Source: Bemisia tabaci
Lineage: Eukaryota; Arthropoda; Insecta; Hemiptera; Aleyrodidae
Length of the DNA stretch: 64,000 nt
Assembly: GCF_918797505.1 (NCBI RefSeq)
Contig: NC_092795.1
Coordinates: 58,068,916 to 58,132,915 of the forward strand
Direction: 5' to 3'
The position numbers and the translations under genes are program-made. Below are positions 22,851 to 33,540 of the stretch, one piece after another (positions within the stretch are counted from its first letter, which is position 1; each line of letters begins with the position of its first letter). The notes under the pieces were generated by a model. That model saw nothing but the letters and a program-made list of their open reading frames with translations. It had not been told where the DNA came from and did not search any database.

Positions 22851-23784
22851 TTCAAAGAGGAAACTGAAAAGAGCAAATCGATTTCAAGGCGGAAGCGGAA
22901 GTGTAGACTTGTTTAAGTAGGAAGTAGGTTAATTTCCTCTTAATTTTGTTACACCATTAATGAGATGGGACAGCGCAGCGCTGTCACGATCCAATGCTTC
23001 ATGTTCGCAAATAGAAACGGAACTAGGATCGGAGACGAGGCATAAAATTAAAAATTGAACGGTTAATAGAGGGTACAAGCTCGATGAAGAATGCCTTGTC
23101 GAGGGGAGCGTTCTCCCCTGCCACCCCCTCTCTCATCGGAGGGCGGGCAGGGTAGGAGACCGGTCCAGAAGAAAAAAAGAACCGCGAAGACAGGAAACGG
23201 AATTAAGGACTGCGGGGTTGTCAAAAACAATCCTCACTCCCCCAACAGTCGAATTAATCGTCGTGACTTAAATAAAATTAGAAATCCCTCTGATGCCCCA
23301 TTAACGAAAAACTACGCAATGCGACGCGCGGCAGCGTCGAAATGCTGCAGTGGTGTGGAATTTTAATAATCGTTACTTAGGTATGGCGGAAAAAAGTGAA
23401 TGAACTCGTGTGGCAGTTTTCAGCTCTCCCGTACTCATTCTCTCTGTCTCTCCTGCGCTGAAATTTTGTTTTTCCGCGCGAATTTCTTTATCCTCTCGTT
23501 TTTGCTCTACCTCAATGGACACTGGCTGTGTTGAGTCATGGATGGTGACTTAATGCGGAAGCATTGCTGTCAAGTTGGTACTCGTAAACGTGTGCAGATT
23601 TTAGCTGATGATTGGTCTCAATGTTAATCGTGGGTTGATGGAAGTTTGACATTATTCTCTCGTATTAACGGAGTCACTTCCTTCCCAAAATTTTGAGTTT
23701 GACTGCAGTCACTTGAAGGAACAGCCACCCCCCCCCCCCCCCCCACCTGTTATCCCTTCTTTAAGATCAGCGTAGAATATTATT
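22851..23784. other. No gene recognised; C17 tract
   Basis: C17 lies at 23728-23744. A 91-residue + frame at 23091-23366 is basic and without a known domain. Confidence 0.5.
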
Positions 23785-23832
23785 GGTCTTTCATAAATTA
23801 CGTAACGGTCCAGGGCGTGTAAAGAGCGTTAC

Positions 23833-23874
<42 letters not shown>

Positions 23875-23968
23875 TGTCTAATGATATGGACCTACGTCAT
23901 AAAAGCGTGTAAGGGGGAGGGGTCAAAAACGCCAATAAAGTGCGTTACGTATTTATTGAACGCTCCCT
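23785..23968. mobile_element. MITE family R, copy 2, with T35
   Basis: The left end TCATAAATTACGTAACG and the right end CGTTACGTATTTATTGAACG are inverted. A run of 35 T lies at 23837-23871 and GTGTAAGGGGGAGGGGTC follows. Confidence 0.7.
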
Positions 23969-24036
23969 AATAACCTTAAGTAGCGGAATTGAGCACCAAA
24001 GCTGTGGTCTTTTTATACCACTTCCCTTCAGTATGT

Positions 24037-24289
24037 CGTCACCTTCCAGGCAAAGTATCACAAGCGCCATGCGACGTTTAAAAATGTCCGCCGCCATTTT
24101 ATTTCTTCACTGAGAAATTGTTGGTTGAATCTGTTTGGAAATTTCACTAAATTTTATCGGCAGCACAAAGAAAATTCAGTGAAATTTTCGGACAGCTTCG
24201 TTGAACAATTTCTCTGTAAAAAAATAAAATGGCGGCGGAAATTTTTAAACGTCGCATGGCGCTTGTGATACTTTGCCTGGAAGGTGACG
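24037..24289. mobile_element. MITE family E, copy 1
   Basis: 253 bp. CGTCACCTTCCAGGCAAAGT at the left is mirrored by ACTTTGCCTGGAAGGTGACG at the right. The arms continue through GCGCCATGCGACGTTTAAAA and the GCCGCCATTTTATTT / AAATAAAATGGCGGC pair. A perfect 4-bp TSD, ATGT, flanks it (24033-24036, 24290-24293). Confidence 0.92.
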
Positions 24290-24799
24290 ATGTACGTCTC
24301 GCTCAAAGTCTGGGCGGCTTTTAATGGAGCTGGCAACGCAGGACAAAAGACCGGTTCGCCACGGACAACTAAAAATGCTTCGCCAGCAAGTGCAAGAGTT
24401 ATTGACCGTAGAGCGTTGGCGTCGCCTCGCCCCCCCCCCCCCTGGCTCTGGGGGGGGGGGGGGTCGGCAGCATGGCATCCTTCCCGCATCGGCCCGAGCT
24501 TGGGCACCATTCTTCTCGACGAACGAGCGCCGCGCTGATTCTTGTCCGATCGGATTCGAGATCCAGGTGTGTGTACGTGCAAAGGTTACGTCATGAAAGG
24601 ACGTCGACGTCGACGCAGGACAAGGGTCGGAGTCGGGCAGACGCGGACGCCTGCACGTTCGACGTCCGCTCGAGTCGCTTGTAAATTTTGCGTCGTCCCT
24701 TTTCCTCGACGGAGCCCGGCCGATCTTGAAGACTGAATCGAGTGAACTTTTACTCGGAACCGGGAACAGGGAGAAAGAAGCTTTCCATATCAGGTCATT
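24290..24799. other. Unrecognised G/C-rich DNA with a C13/G14 pair
   Basis: C13 (24430-24442) and G14 (24450-24463) face each other across 7 bp. The 208-residue minus frame (24871-24245) spans this tract and the family E end, is low-complexity and has no domain, so I do not call a gene. Confidence 0.55.
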
Positions 24800-24875
24800 C
24801 GGTGTCTCGGATCCTCGTTTCCCAGACCAGGGAACGCAACTCCAATCCAGGGTTGCAAAATTGCCCGACAAATCA
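24800..24875. mobile_element. MITE family D terminal fragment
   Basis: CGTTTCCCAGACCAGGGAAC and GGGTTGCAAAATTG match the left arm of family D with several changes. The rest is missing. Family J copy 2 starts 3 bp later. Confidence 0.5.
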
Positions 24876-24878
24876 AAG

Positions 24879-25203
24879 CAGGGTTGCCACGGTCAGGGAA
24901 AACTGGGAAGTGTCAGGGAATTTTCAAAAGTCAGGGAAAACCGGGAAATGTCAGGGACTTTTCGAAAGTCAGGGAAAACCGGGAACGAAAATGTCAGGGA
25001 AAATTGGTTAAATCACCTTCATTTGCTTTCTAGAGTGGGTTTGAGGTTTCGAACTACAAATTTTGCCTGAAAACAATTTAAATTATGCCTTCTTAACCAT
25101 CCGTCACATCTTCAATTAATTGTCAGGGAATTCCACCAAAATGTGTCAGGGAAGTCCGGGAAATGTCACGGAATTTCATTCTCTAAATTCTGTGGCAACC
25201 CTG
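24879..25203. mobile_element. MITE family J, copy 2
   Basis: Ends CAGGGTTGCCACGG and CTGTGGCAACCCTG. The interior has five or more GTCAGGGAA words. Family D sequence lies on both sides, so it probably landed in or between family D copies. Confidence 0.8.
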
Positions 25204-25458
25204 GCGACGGGCCACGGCAAGAACGTAACTCCATTTCAATGTTGCCAAGTTTCCCCTCGCAAAGTGTAATTTTATTAACCAAGAAAATCGTGGGCATTTC
25301 TGACTGAAAATTTCTCCAAATTTTTCTCAGACTTGATGCAAAAATCAGAAAAGTTTGGATGCAAATTGCACAGATACGTTTTTGTAAAATAAATCAATAC
25401 TTCGAGTTAATTTGGCAACATTGGAATGCAGTTATGTTCCTTCGTCTGGGAGACGACG
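25204..25458. mobile_element. MITE family D, copy 3
   Basis: The right end TTCGTCTGGGAGACGACG is well preserved. The left end is altered (GACGGGCCACGGCAAGAACG). GTTGCCAAGTTT and TTTGGCAACATTGG subterminal blocks are inverted. Confidence 0.75.
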
Positions 25459-26030
25459 AATTTTAGATTTGTTAATGTTAATAGCTGCAATTTCACAGGA
25501 AATCCGACAGCAGAAAGCCGTAGAATCATTACAACTGCATGATCATTACAGATATTCTGGAATATCCTGACGTTGATTATTTTTCGCCCTAAAACAAGGT
25601 GCTTCACTTTCTTTTTGTTTTTCTCCTGCCGAGCACCTGCGGGAATTACTCTTATCGTCCACGCTTCGCCGAGCGCTGAATGAAACTCAAAAATTCAACG
25701 TGTTATTGCCGCCAGTTTCTCCTGTTGGAATGTATTATGCACGAAGCTTTCACAGACGGAGAAAACACGTGAATCCCAAGGGAGAACGGGAGTAAAAGTA
25801 AAGCTTTGGAACGGTAAAAACGCAATAACCAAACGGTAAAAGTACCAAGGTAAAGTAAGAGGAATGTGAGAAGCCCCGGGAAAAGAAATGGGTTGCTCAT
25901 GAGAGGAACTAGATTAAATCACTCGATAAGCCGTAAGGTTTAAGAGTTACTTCACGAGGAAGCCAATCATGAATTATTTTTTTACACTCCTTGCATTCCC
26001 TTTCAGTTTCATCGAGACTTGAACATGTAT
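25459..26030. other. No gene recognised
   Basis: 572 bp with only short frames and no repeat that I recognise. Confidence 0.5.
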
Positions 26031-26040
26031 GTAAAGGTTC

Positions 26041-26071
<31 letters not shown>

Positions 26072-26094
26072 TATCTTTATTGAGTAAAGGTTCT
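26031..26094 (-). mobile_element. Micro-retroinsertion with 11-bp TSD
   Basis: GTAAAGGTTCT occurs at 26031-26041 and again at 26084-26094. Between the copies lie a T run and AAAAAAATATCTTTATTGA. Read on the minus strand the insert is TCAATAAAGATATTTTTTT followed by a poly(A) tail, so it has an AATAAA signal and tail like the very 3' end of an mRNA or retroelement. It looks like an extremely 5'-truncated LINE-type retroposition. Confidence 0.8.
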
Positions 26095-26804
26095 GAAATC
26101 ATTTTTAAACCATGCTGATAATATTCTTCTCTGTCAAAGTGAAAAATTGAAATCTATGAGTCCGAGACCTATGGTTTGATGTCACTCGTATTTACTCACC
26201 ACACAAAAAAAATCACACGTTAGTTGTATTGGTATCGGTGTAATTCGAGTAGTAACAATAGATAGCTCCCGAATGATGAAATGCGACCCTCTACATTTAT
26301 TTGCCCTTGCACGTTGAAAGGTGATCTTGGCTTGTAAATCTGTACGTCTAAATACTTCAGAAAACTAGAAAAATTACGTAACTTGTATAGAACTTGCGTT
26401 TCGGCACCACTTTTTGACCTCAGGTTTCAGAATCAACTGGCCGACTTAGCTGTTTGAGGTTTGACGTTACATAGTGTTCAATAACTTCCTCCTCAAAGAA
26501 AACATCTGATTCATTCGATACCGAAGGTCAAGCCGAATAGCAAACTCCGAGTGTGAATAATTTATTTTTCGAATACTTTTTCTTACTCCTGCAGAAAAAA
26601 ATGACGGATTCTGGAGTGGAGCCCTCTTATGTGTGTTTTTTTTCTGCGAAGGGTTTAAGTTTTCAAAAATGATTCAACCTCACCCACAGAAATGTGTCAT
26701 ACCCATGTAGGCAATGATATTCTGTATGAGTAACATAACTCGTGTCGTGGGAAATGGAGAAGCTATTTTCACTTTATAATTTTCTGCACGTATTGGAGAG
26801 CGGA
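26095..26804. other. No gene recognised
   Basis: 710 bp of A/T-rich DNA with no credible frame or repeat. Confidence 0.5.
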
Positions 26805-27090
26805 TGGGATGGTGGCAAAATTTCATGAAAAATAAAATCTTGAAATTTCTCGTGAAATATTCTGTGAAATTTCAGAAATGTATGAAAGATATTGAAAAAT
26901 ACCGGTTCCTTTTCATGTTTCGCAGAATGTAGAAATCGTGACTTTCTTCTATTTTGTGTGTTTGATAGTGCGGGTTGCATACTTTAGCCCCTGAAAAATA
27001 TGAAATATTTCACACTCTCGTGAAATTTCATGAAATATTTCACTGAAATTTCCAATCTTTCATTTCTTTCTTACGTTTCATGCCACCCTG
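26805..27090 (-). mobile_element. MITE family K, copy 2
   Basis: The right end TTACGTTTCATGCCACCCTG is the complement of the left end of copy 1. The left end is worn (GGGATGGTGGCAAAA). The interior shares GTGAAATTTCATGAAATATT words. No TSD is readable at the worn end. Confidence 0.8.
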
Positions 27091-27925
27091 TCTCAGAGAG
27101 CCCCTCTTTCCTCTAATAAGAGCGATTATGTTTCATCACGAAGGAAGGTAGCATCTGTTACATCACAGCGATCCGTATCTTCATTAAAACATGGCAATTT
27201 TAATTCATTTTCGAGCCAGGAGCCCTCTTTTATTTTAGACTTAAAAGCCGGGAGAAGTACGCACTTTTTTTTCCTATCCACTGGTTGAGCTCAAAGTGGA
27301 TGGAAGGTCGCGCTCTCACTATTAAAAGGGATTCCGCTTGTATTTTCAGTCCCTCCGTCGCGCCGTTGCAGCGCCGTTCCCAGCTGTGCTTGTGCCCCTC
27401 GCGCTTTTTGTGTCAATTACTTGTAGATCCCAACTTTTTAACTTCATCCCTTGTATTTTCACCCTGAAGTTTCTCCGTGAAGTGGCATCCAAACTTCTTT
27501 CGCAGTCTGCCTCTTGCATCCGTTTTCTCTCCCCCTCATCCCCCTGTTTTGTATCAGATGTTCAGTCTCATGTTTTCCCTCTTTTTGAAATCGTCGTTAT
27601 TAAGGCTAATTACTCACTCTTGTACGCAACTTTTACAAGTTTGAAGCTAGAAGACTTCAAAGGCTTTGCCTTGATTTTCTTTTAAAAAAAATACAAGTGT
27701 TTTCGAGCGTAAGTAATCAGCCTCGAATTCGTGCCCTAGACCAAGCATTCTCGCCGTATTAGGGTTTTAGGTAAACATTTTAAGCAACGAAATCGTTTTC
27801 ATTCATCGTTTGAAAAATTCATTAGTTTTTTACTTTCTTCTTAATCCTATCTTCCCTGCTTTTCCCGTGCTTTGTACTGTGAAAAACATGATCGCCCGTG
27901 TTGCAGAGTTTAACAGATACCATAC
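27091..27925. other. No gene recognised
   Basis: 835 bp. The 115-residue + frame at 27338-27685 is hydrophobic and serine-rich, without a known domain or start context. It is treated as chance. Confidence 0.45.
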
Positions 27926-28084
27926 CGGTGGCAAGGCTCTAAGATAATCGACTATCGATATTTTCCCTTCGAAGCTATGGTAAAGAATCGATTATTATCT
28001 CGTCCGTTGCGAACGCCCTGATAATCGGTCTTTTTCTTTGAGTTTGAATGGCATATCAATCGATACATCGCAATACGCTGCGGA
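27926..28084. mobile_element. Family A MITE, copy 6 (decayed ends)
   Basis: The core is clear: AAGCTATGGTAAAGAATCG on the left, CGTTGCGAACGCCCT at the centre and AATCGATACATCGCAA on the right. Both termini have drifted and no TSD is readable, so this is among the oldest copies here. Confidence 0.7.
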
Positions 28085-28274
28085 GTTGCATCAAGTTTTA
28101 ACCGAGAAAACGAGGTTTGAAATGTTATGTCTCCATAAGATTCAATGTCAGCGACAAAATTTAACGACTATCATTATGTTCCATATTTTCTTTTTTTTCG
28201 ACCTCGAATTTTGAATATGGGAAGAGAGCCTTTCTTCCTTTTTTTTAAAATTTTAGATTACGAAACACTTTTTC

Positions 28275-29500
28275 AACTCAAAACACCGCGATTAACAATG
28301 GATGAATGTACGTAGTTAGATTCGAATCGAGCATGCATCTATTTAAACTTCGCGGTGAGCCGGGTTGCATACGCTGGATTTTGCGGGCGAAATCTGAGAT
28401 CTGTCCACGCTCCACGCCCTACGGCTACGCTCGCTGATCTTACCTGTATCCTGTGGCGAAAGTCGTGGGTAGATCTCAGATTTCGCCTTCAAAATCTAGC
28501 GTATGCAACCCGGCCCACGTCGGAGTTTAAATAGTTGCCCGTTGGAATCGAGCCCAACTTCGAATATTCTTCCATTGTTTTACGCTCCGCGAATTATTCA
28601 AATGCCGAGTCTCTTTTCGGAAAGGCATTTCAGTTAGATGAGCTCGTGTTAGTTTGTGTGTAATGTTTTTCCTCTGTTAACTGAGGAGTCTAGAGTAAGT
28701 TTTGCGGGATATTCTTGAATGATTCCGATTCCAAAGAGGGCAATGGAAAAGGACGAATTAATTTTGAACTGAAAATCGTGTCACTTGAATCAATTCTTGA
28801 TGGAAAGAAATACGGGGACAATAATTCCTGAGCTTCACTTGGGCATAATGAGAGCCTAAAATATTATTTCCTCATCGGAATATTCAGTCCAAGTGTTCAA
28901 TCCTCTTTTCTTAATCATTCCATTATTGTGCTTTTAGTTTTTTTGCTGAATTGCATTTCTTCCAACCCTCTCCACAATGGAGATGTTGCTTGTGTGAGGA
29001 ATGTGCGATTTGACTGTTGATTCTTAGGTAAAAGTACGCGAGAAACACGATGGTGCCACTGGTTCTCTCTGAAATCAACTCCCAAGCTCAAAAAAAGCTC
29101 TCAAGTTGAGGCTATAATGGAGGAAATATCCCACCCTACCCTGAGAGTCCACGTGTACATCAAGACAAACTCTCCATACAAAGATAGGGAGCAAATACAT
29201 TAGCAGGGTTTTTAGTGTTGGAGTCCCCAAATAAAGTGGCAGCCTTGTGAATGTATTTGCTCCCTATCTTTGCATGGAAAGTTTGTCTTGATGTAGAGGA
29301 GGACTCTCAGGATAGCGTGGGATATCCCCTCCATTTTGGCCTCAACTTGAGAGCTTTTGTTTGAGCTTGGGAGTTGATTTCAGTGAAAATTAGTGGCACC
29401 ATCGTGTTTCTCGCGAACTTTTCCATAAGAATCAACAGTCAAATCGCAAATTCCCCTTACATGCAACATCTCCATTATCATCAGGCTGGCAAGGGCACAA
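28275..29500 (+). repeat. Long dispersed repeat containing family N hairpin
   Basis: It begins with a hairpin whose arms read GAGCCGGGTTGCATACGCT and GCGTATGCAACCCGGCCC (28357-28517), with wider pairing out to AACAATGGA and TCCATTGTT. The unit continues through TTTTCCTCTGTTAACTGAGG and GAACTGAAAATCGTGT to ATCATCAGGCTGGCAA. The same order recurs at 63520-64000. A foldback at 28978-29475 interrupts this copy only. Confidence 0.7.
28978..29475. mobile_element. Foldback element, ~498 bp
   Basis: TGGAGATGTTGC at the left and GCAACATCTCCA at the right. The arms of ~210 bp pair almost throughout, including GGGAGCAAATACAT / ATGTATTTGCTCCC and ACACGATGGTGCCAC / GTGGCACCATCGTGT. The equivalent place in the second long-repeat copy (about 63970) lacks it, giving an empty site. 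Confidence 0.85.
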
Positions 29501-29817
29501 ATCTCCGGGGGTCGCGGAGCAGCCAGGGGGACCCCGTTATTCGAATTGTGTAAAAACCACACTTTTCTACATTTCAGGAAGTTGTCGCGCTGACATTCGC
29601 ATAGTGGGTGAAAAATATGGATCAAGCCGTGAGTCGAGATTTATTCCCCAGCTGTGAATGATACGGTACGTGAGTGGCCGTGGTCTCGCTTGGAGTTGAG
29701 AATGACTGGTAGACCGATTTTAAACGCACAAAATCGCATTAAAACGCCGTAAAACGGTCTCAAATCGTGATGGACTCTCGAAGGGCGAAAAGCACCTCGT
29801 CCTCTTACCGCCGCCGC
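29501..29817. other. No gene recognised
   Basis: 317 bp; ends in CCGCCGCGCC just before family P. Confidence 0.5.
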
Positions 29818-30242
29818 GCCGCACAGTGCATCGAGTCAATGGGAGAGGTCGAACAAAATTAGGAAACTTTTAAAGCTCATAACTCCGTTTGTACGAAACT
29901 TTGAGGCTCTGAAAAGGTTCCATTGGTTTCTTTGTGAAATTTCCTGCTAGAGGCACCCCTATTTTAAAATGTGACAAAATGAACCTTAACATGGTTACAG
30001 AGTCTCAAAATCTCAGCCAGCGTTTCGTTCATTATAATTATTAAAGCAAATGTATATAATTTGTTGTAACTTTAACTGAATATTCTTCATGATTTTACAG
30101 TGCTGAAAGTATAAAATTTAAGAAAATCGACCCAATGGTTTCCTCTCTAAAATAAAAGAAATTTCATTTGTGCACCCAACGCCTCAATTTGGAGTTATAG
30201 CCGAAAATTGCATGTCGGACCTCTCTGATCCATTGTGCGCCG
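29818..30242 (+). mobile_element. Element family P, copy 1
   Basis: The left end GCCGCACAGTGCATCGAGTC and right end CTGATCCATTGTGCGC are imperfect inverted copies. GAGGTCGAAC and GTCGGACCTC lie just inside. It shares AAAGCTCATAACTCCGTTT with 47706-47947. At 425 bp it is longer than the other two copies. Confidence 0.7.
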
Positions 30243-30604
30243 CTCAAAAATTAATCTTTGTAATGCCCCGACTGCGTGCAAACACTAGTGCCAAACTTGG
30301 CCCGCCGGAATATAGTTGGGCATACCCTCATTATTAGAACTGAAAGTCCATGTTTTTCATGAGCGGTATACAACCTCTCGTGCAACGCTGGTCTCTCCTT
30401 GTTTTATGAATATCGGCGGCGGTAAAGCCCCCGTCAACTTCTTCCATCTCTCTCACTCGCCTTCGGTTTGTATGCTCCGCATCGGTCGTGCTTCGAGGGT
30501 TTTGTAGTTTTTATGGATTTTCGTCTCTCTTCAATTATGAAGTAATGAGCTGCCGCGCCTCCTATCGCTGCGCTGGTTCGTTGCCCGACGACTCCCTTTC
30601 GATG
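30243..30604. other. No gene recognised
   Basis: 362 bp with two short frames and no known domain. Confidence 0.5.
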
Positions 30605-31154
30605 GATCGTATTCGGAAGTGGTTCGATACATCGTTTGGTACAAAATCTAGAACATAACCTCAAACAAAAATTTTAGGATTTAAGTAGGAAAAGTTGGAA
30701 ATGAGAAGATTTCTCACGATTTCACTTTTCATCGCCATTTTATACTCATTAGAATAAAAATCTATCATAAGAAACCCGTTCCTTCAGATTTCTCAATCGA
30801 CTTATGAGGCTAGATTTACATGTTGAACCAATCAATAGACCGTATTCGATAACGGTTCGATGTATCGTTTGGTTCAAAACAATAGAACATAACCTCAAAC
30901 CCAACTAGAAGGATTTAAGTCGGAAAAGCCGAAAATGAGAAATTTCCTGACAATTTCACTTTACATTGGCATTTGGTACTCAAAAGAATGAAAAATCTGT
31001 TACAAAAGACCCGTTTTCTTAGATTTCTGAATTAAATTTTGAGGCTATGTTTATGTTTTGAACCAATCGATATCGATACAATCTCTCCCGTTTGATGTAT
31101 CGAATACGATCTATATCGATACAATCTCGTCTGTTTGATGTATCGAATACAATC
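30605..31154. mobile_element. MITE family L, copy 2, split by copy 3
   Basis: The left part (30605-30835) starts GATCGTATTCGG. The right part (31114-31154) ends GTATCGAATACAATC. Joined across the nested copy they restore the AACCAATC..TATCGATACAATC right arm seen in copy 1. Confidence 0.82.
30838..31111. mobile_element. MITE family L, copy 3, nested in copy 2
   Basis: Ends GACCGTATTCGATA and TATCGAATACGATC-type, with TA on each side (30836-30837, 31112-31113). The insertion lies in the subterminal ATATCGAT of copy 2, so this is self-nesting within one family. Confidence 0.85.
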
Positions 31155-31587
31155 CATGAAATCAAGGCAACCTGTATGAACGGTTCCCGCCCAAAAACTG
31201 AAGGGGTTTAAAAATTTATCAGTCATTGGAACGCAGGTTTATCGTCCAAAATTTAGCCGTGTCACTAACGGTTAAGACATGTAATGATTTAATTACGGTC
31301 CTTGTTGTTTTCCTTCTTTTAGAGGCTCGTCAATTAACAGACTTTTTAGGGTTTAGATTACCTGTTAATAAACTTGCCTCTAGATACGTGAGGTACCATA
31401 AATTCCCTGCAACTAGTTTGCGATAAGAACATATTTATTTTTAGCCTCATTGCACGGTTATTAAGTTCTCCTCCAGGTTTTTTCTCTTTCTTTCTTTCTT
31501 TTCTTTTTTGTCTGAGTTCATAATTGTGTAATTTGCGCATGACCATCTCCTCAAGGGCCATTATCCATGATTATACCTAATGTCTGT
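31155..31587. other. No gene recognised
   Basis: 433 bp leading into a candidate splice signal. A 67-residue minus frame is lysine/arginine-rich because of CTTT repeats. Confidence 0.5.
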
Positions 31588-31613
31588 ATTTTTTTCTCTT
31601 TTTGCAGGTAAGT
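31588..31613 (+). promoter_or_regulatory. Candidate recursive (zero-length exon) splice site
   Basis: Seen: a long pyrimidine tract (TTTTTTTCTCTTTTTGCAG, ending at 31607) directly abuts GTAAGT (31608-31613). This is the stronger of the two such signals in the window and has the ratcheting-site form known from long Drosophila introns. Inferred: it would remove intron upstream of it and recreate a donor. It lies 30.4 kb from the first site on the same strand and not in any repeat I recognise. Confidence 0.58.
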
Positions 31614-32129
31614 TGAACATCATTTCTACCTACATAACCTGATGGGGAACTTCACGGTAAGGTTTTAAAATTTTGACCGACTGACACTGATCCATGGATT
31701 TGCTTTATTTTTAAATTCCTTACTTTCGCCTTCGTCGAAAATTTTGACCTTTGTAAGAGCAGTGATCTTTTTTTTTCTGCGTGCATACTGTTCAATTTTC
31801 TTCCTTCTGATTGGGACGTGCGAAAACCGCTAGTGTCCATTTTTCCAGCCTTAAGTTTAGTTGGGTTCATAATAATCTTACAGAGTTGATATAACCATAA
31901 AAGTGATGAAAGGACTCGTTTTGGGATTAAGGAAACCTGAAAACAAGTTTTAACGCCACTTTCGTTGTAGCAATCAACTCCGATAAGTATTATGAACTCA
32001 AAAAAACTCAAGACTGGAAAAATGGACTAGCGGTATTCGCACGTCCCGACTCAATTGATGCGCCATTTGCGAAATTGAAAAAATTCAAGTGAAGGAAAGA
32101 CAAAAGAAAAAAATCAAATGATTTTAAGC
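31614..32129. other. No gene recognised
   Basis: 516 bp. The 119-residue minus frame (32011-31652) has no known domain. Confidence 0.5.
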
Positions 32130-32431
32130 CAGGGTGTCTACAAGTCCGGTATTTTCGGAAAGTCCGGAAACAGGACTGATTTTTCCAAGACGGTCCGGAA
32201 GTGCCGGGAAAGTGCAGAAGTTCCGCAAGATGTTGCAGATTTTTTTTGTCAATGTTGTCCTAATTTAAGCGGGAAATTTATAGTTTTTAAATTTTTCGAA
32301 TTTCTTCAAATGGAGGTACTAAAAAAGCACTGAATTTTTCTGTTGAGGAGGTACTGAATATCTCGGGAACGTGCCGAAAAAGTACTGTCAAAGTACTGAT
32401 TTTTGGTCAGCCTGTTTTAGTAGACACCCTG
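32130..32431. mobile_element. MITE family B, copy 3
   Basis: 302 bp with intact CAGGGTGTCTAC / GTAGACACCCTG ends. It is the only copy with a readable flank match: TTAAGC abuts the left end and TTAAGCCAG follows the right end, a 6-9 bp TSD depending on how the shared CAG is assigned. Confidence 0.85.
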
Positions 32432-32575
32432 TTAAGCCAGAGAAAAAGAGAAGCAAAAGCAGAGAGTTTGAGTCTCGCCAAGTTACCAGCTTTCAGATGC
32501 CCAATACTAACTTGTCCTCTATCTGCGAGTTAATCCGTTAATCGTGGGCCCTGCGTCCAACTTTTCGTCCTCTTC

Positions 32576-32739
32576 CAGTGACGTGGCGTGAATTGCGATA
32601 TATCGATTGTTGTGCCATTTAAACCCATGAAAAAAGATCGATTATCAGGGTGTTCGCACCGAACACCTTAGTAATCGATTCTTTACCATAGTTTCAAATG
32701 GCGAGATATCGATAATCGATTATTCACGCCACGCCACTG
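32576..32739. mobile_element. Family A hAT-like MITE, copy 7
   Basis: 164 bp, left end CAGTGACGTGGCGTG (one change), with a perfect 8-bp TSD, TCCTCTTC (32568-32575, 32740-32747). Confidence 0.93.
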
Positions 32740-33072
32740 TCCTCTTCATTAATTAAACAGAGAACGACCGACAAATTGCCCTCTTTCAATCAGGCTGAGG
32801 AAGACATGAGAGTATCGGTTAGAAAGAGTGATTAAGAGCTATGGTTCGACATGAGATTGAATCATCGCACCATTTACGGCGAGTTAACAGACCTGCGTTC
32901 GGCGACTGCCCGGCTGGGAGTCAATTAATCAGTTAATTGGGACGCTTCGAACGAGTTTCTCTGAAAAACAAAATTAAAAACACCTCGAGCTCATAGGGTG
33001 AGAATGGTGGTCGTTAGGACAAGGAGAGGAACAAAGAGAGGCATTGTCACAACCAAGTGTCCATTACGAGCC
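32740..33072. other. No gene recognised
   Basis: 333 bp beginning with the family A TSD; no repeat or domain. Confidence 0.5.
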
Positions 33073-33280
33073 TCTGTCGCATGTTAAGGAACAACGACGT
33101 ATAGACCTTTGGGAGTTGCCAAATTTCCCCGAATAACACATGAATTTCAGAGGAAAATTATTCATATTTTCCTTTGGAATTTTCAGATGTTTTACATTAA
33201 ATTGCCAAATAAATTGTCTGGAAAAATTGATGAAAAATATTAACAATTTTCCCAGTAAATTAGGTTTTTATTGAAGGACT
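33073..33280. mobile_element. MITE family C fragment
   Basis: The left arm is recognisable (CTGTCGCATGTTAAGGAAC, GGGAGTTGCCAAATTTCCC). The right arm stops after CCCAGTAAATTAGGTTTTTA and the terminal ~60 bp are missing or altered. Confidence 0.65.
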
Positions 33281-33540
33281 TGCCGCACCGGACATTCCGG
33301 CTAAGTTTCCTATGTTATAAAATTATTTGAAAATAAAACGAAGTAAGGATTTTAAGACTGATGATTCCCGACACTCTGATGGTAATTGGTTCGAGAGTTT
33401 GATCGTGTATCGAGACATTAACACTCCACGCATCATTCATGCTCTTCAATTGGCGATCGTGTATTCTCGGCCTAAAGTATAATGTGATAAAATATACGGA
33501 GACCATCTCTCGGGCGAATCTCGTTTTCCCAAGAGAGCTA

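Noticed and set aside
24245..24871. 208-residue minus-strand open frame
   Set aside because: It crosses the C13/G14 tract and part of a family E MITE, is rich in P, R and S from base composition, and has no recognisable domain.
28430..28460. CAGGTAAGA on the minus strand
   Set aside because: It lies in the loop of the family N hairpin, has no pyrimidine tract and is on the other strand from the two good sites.
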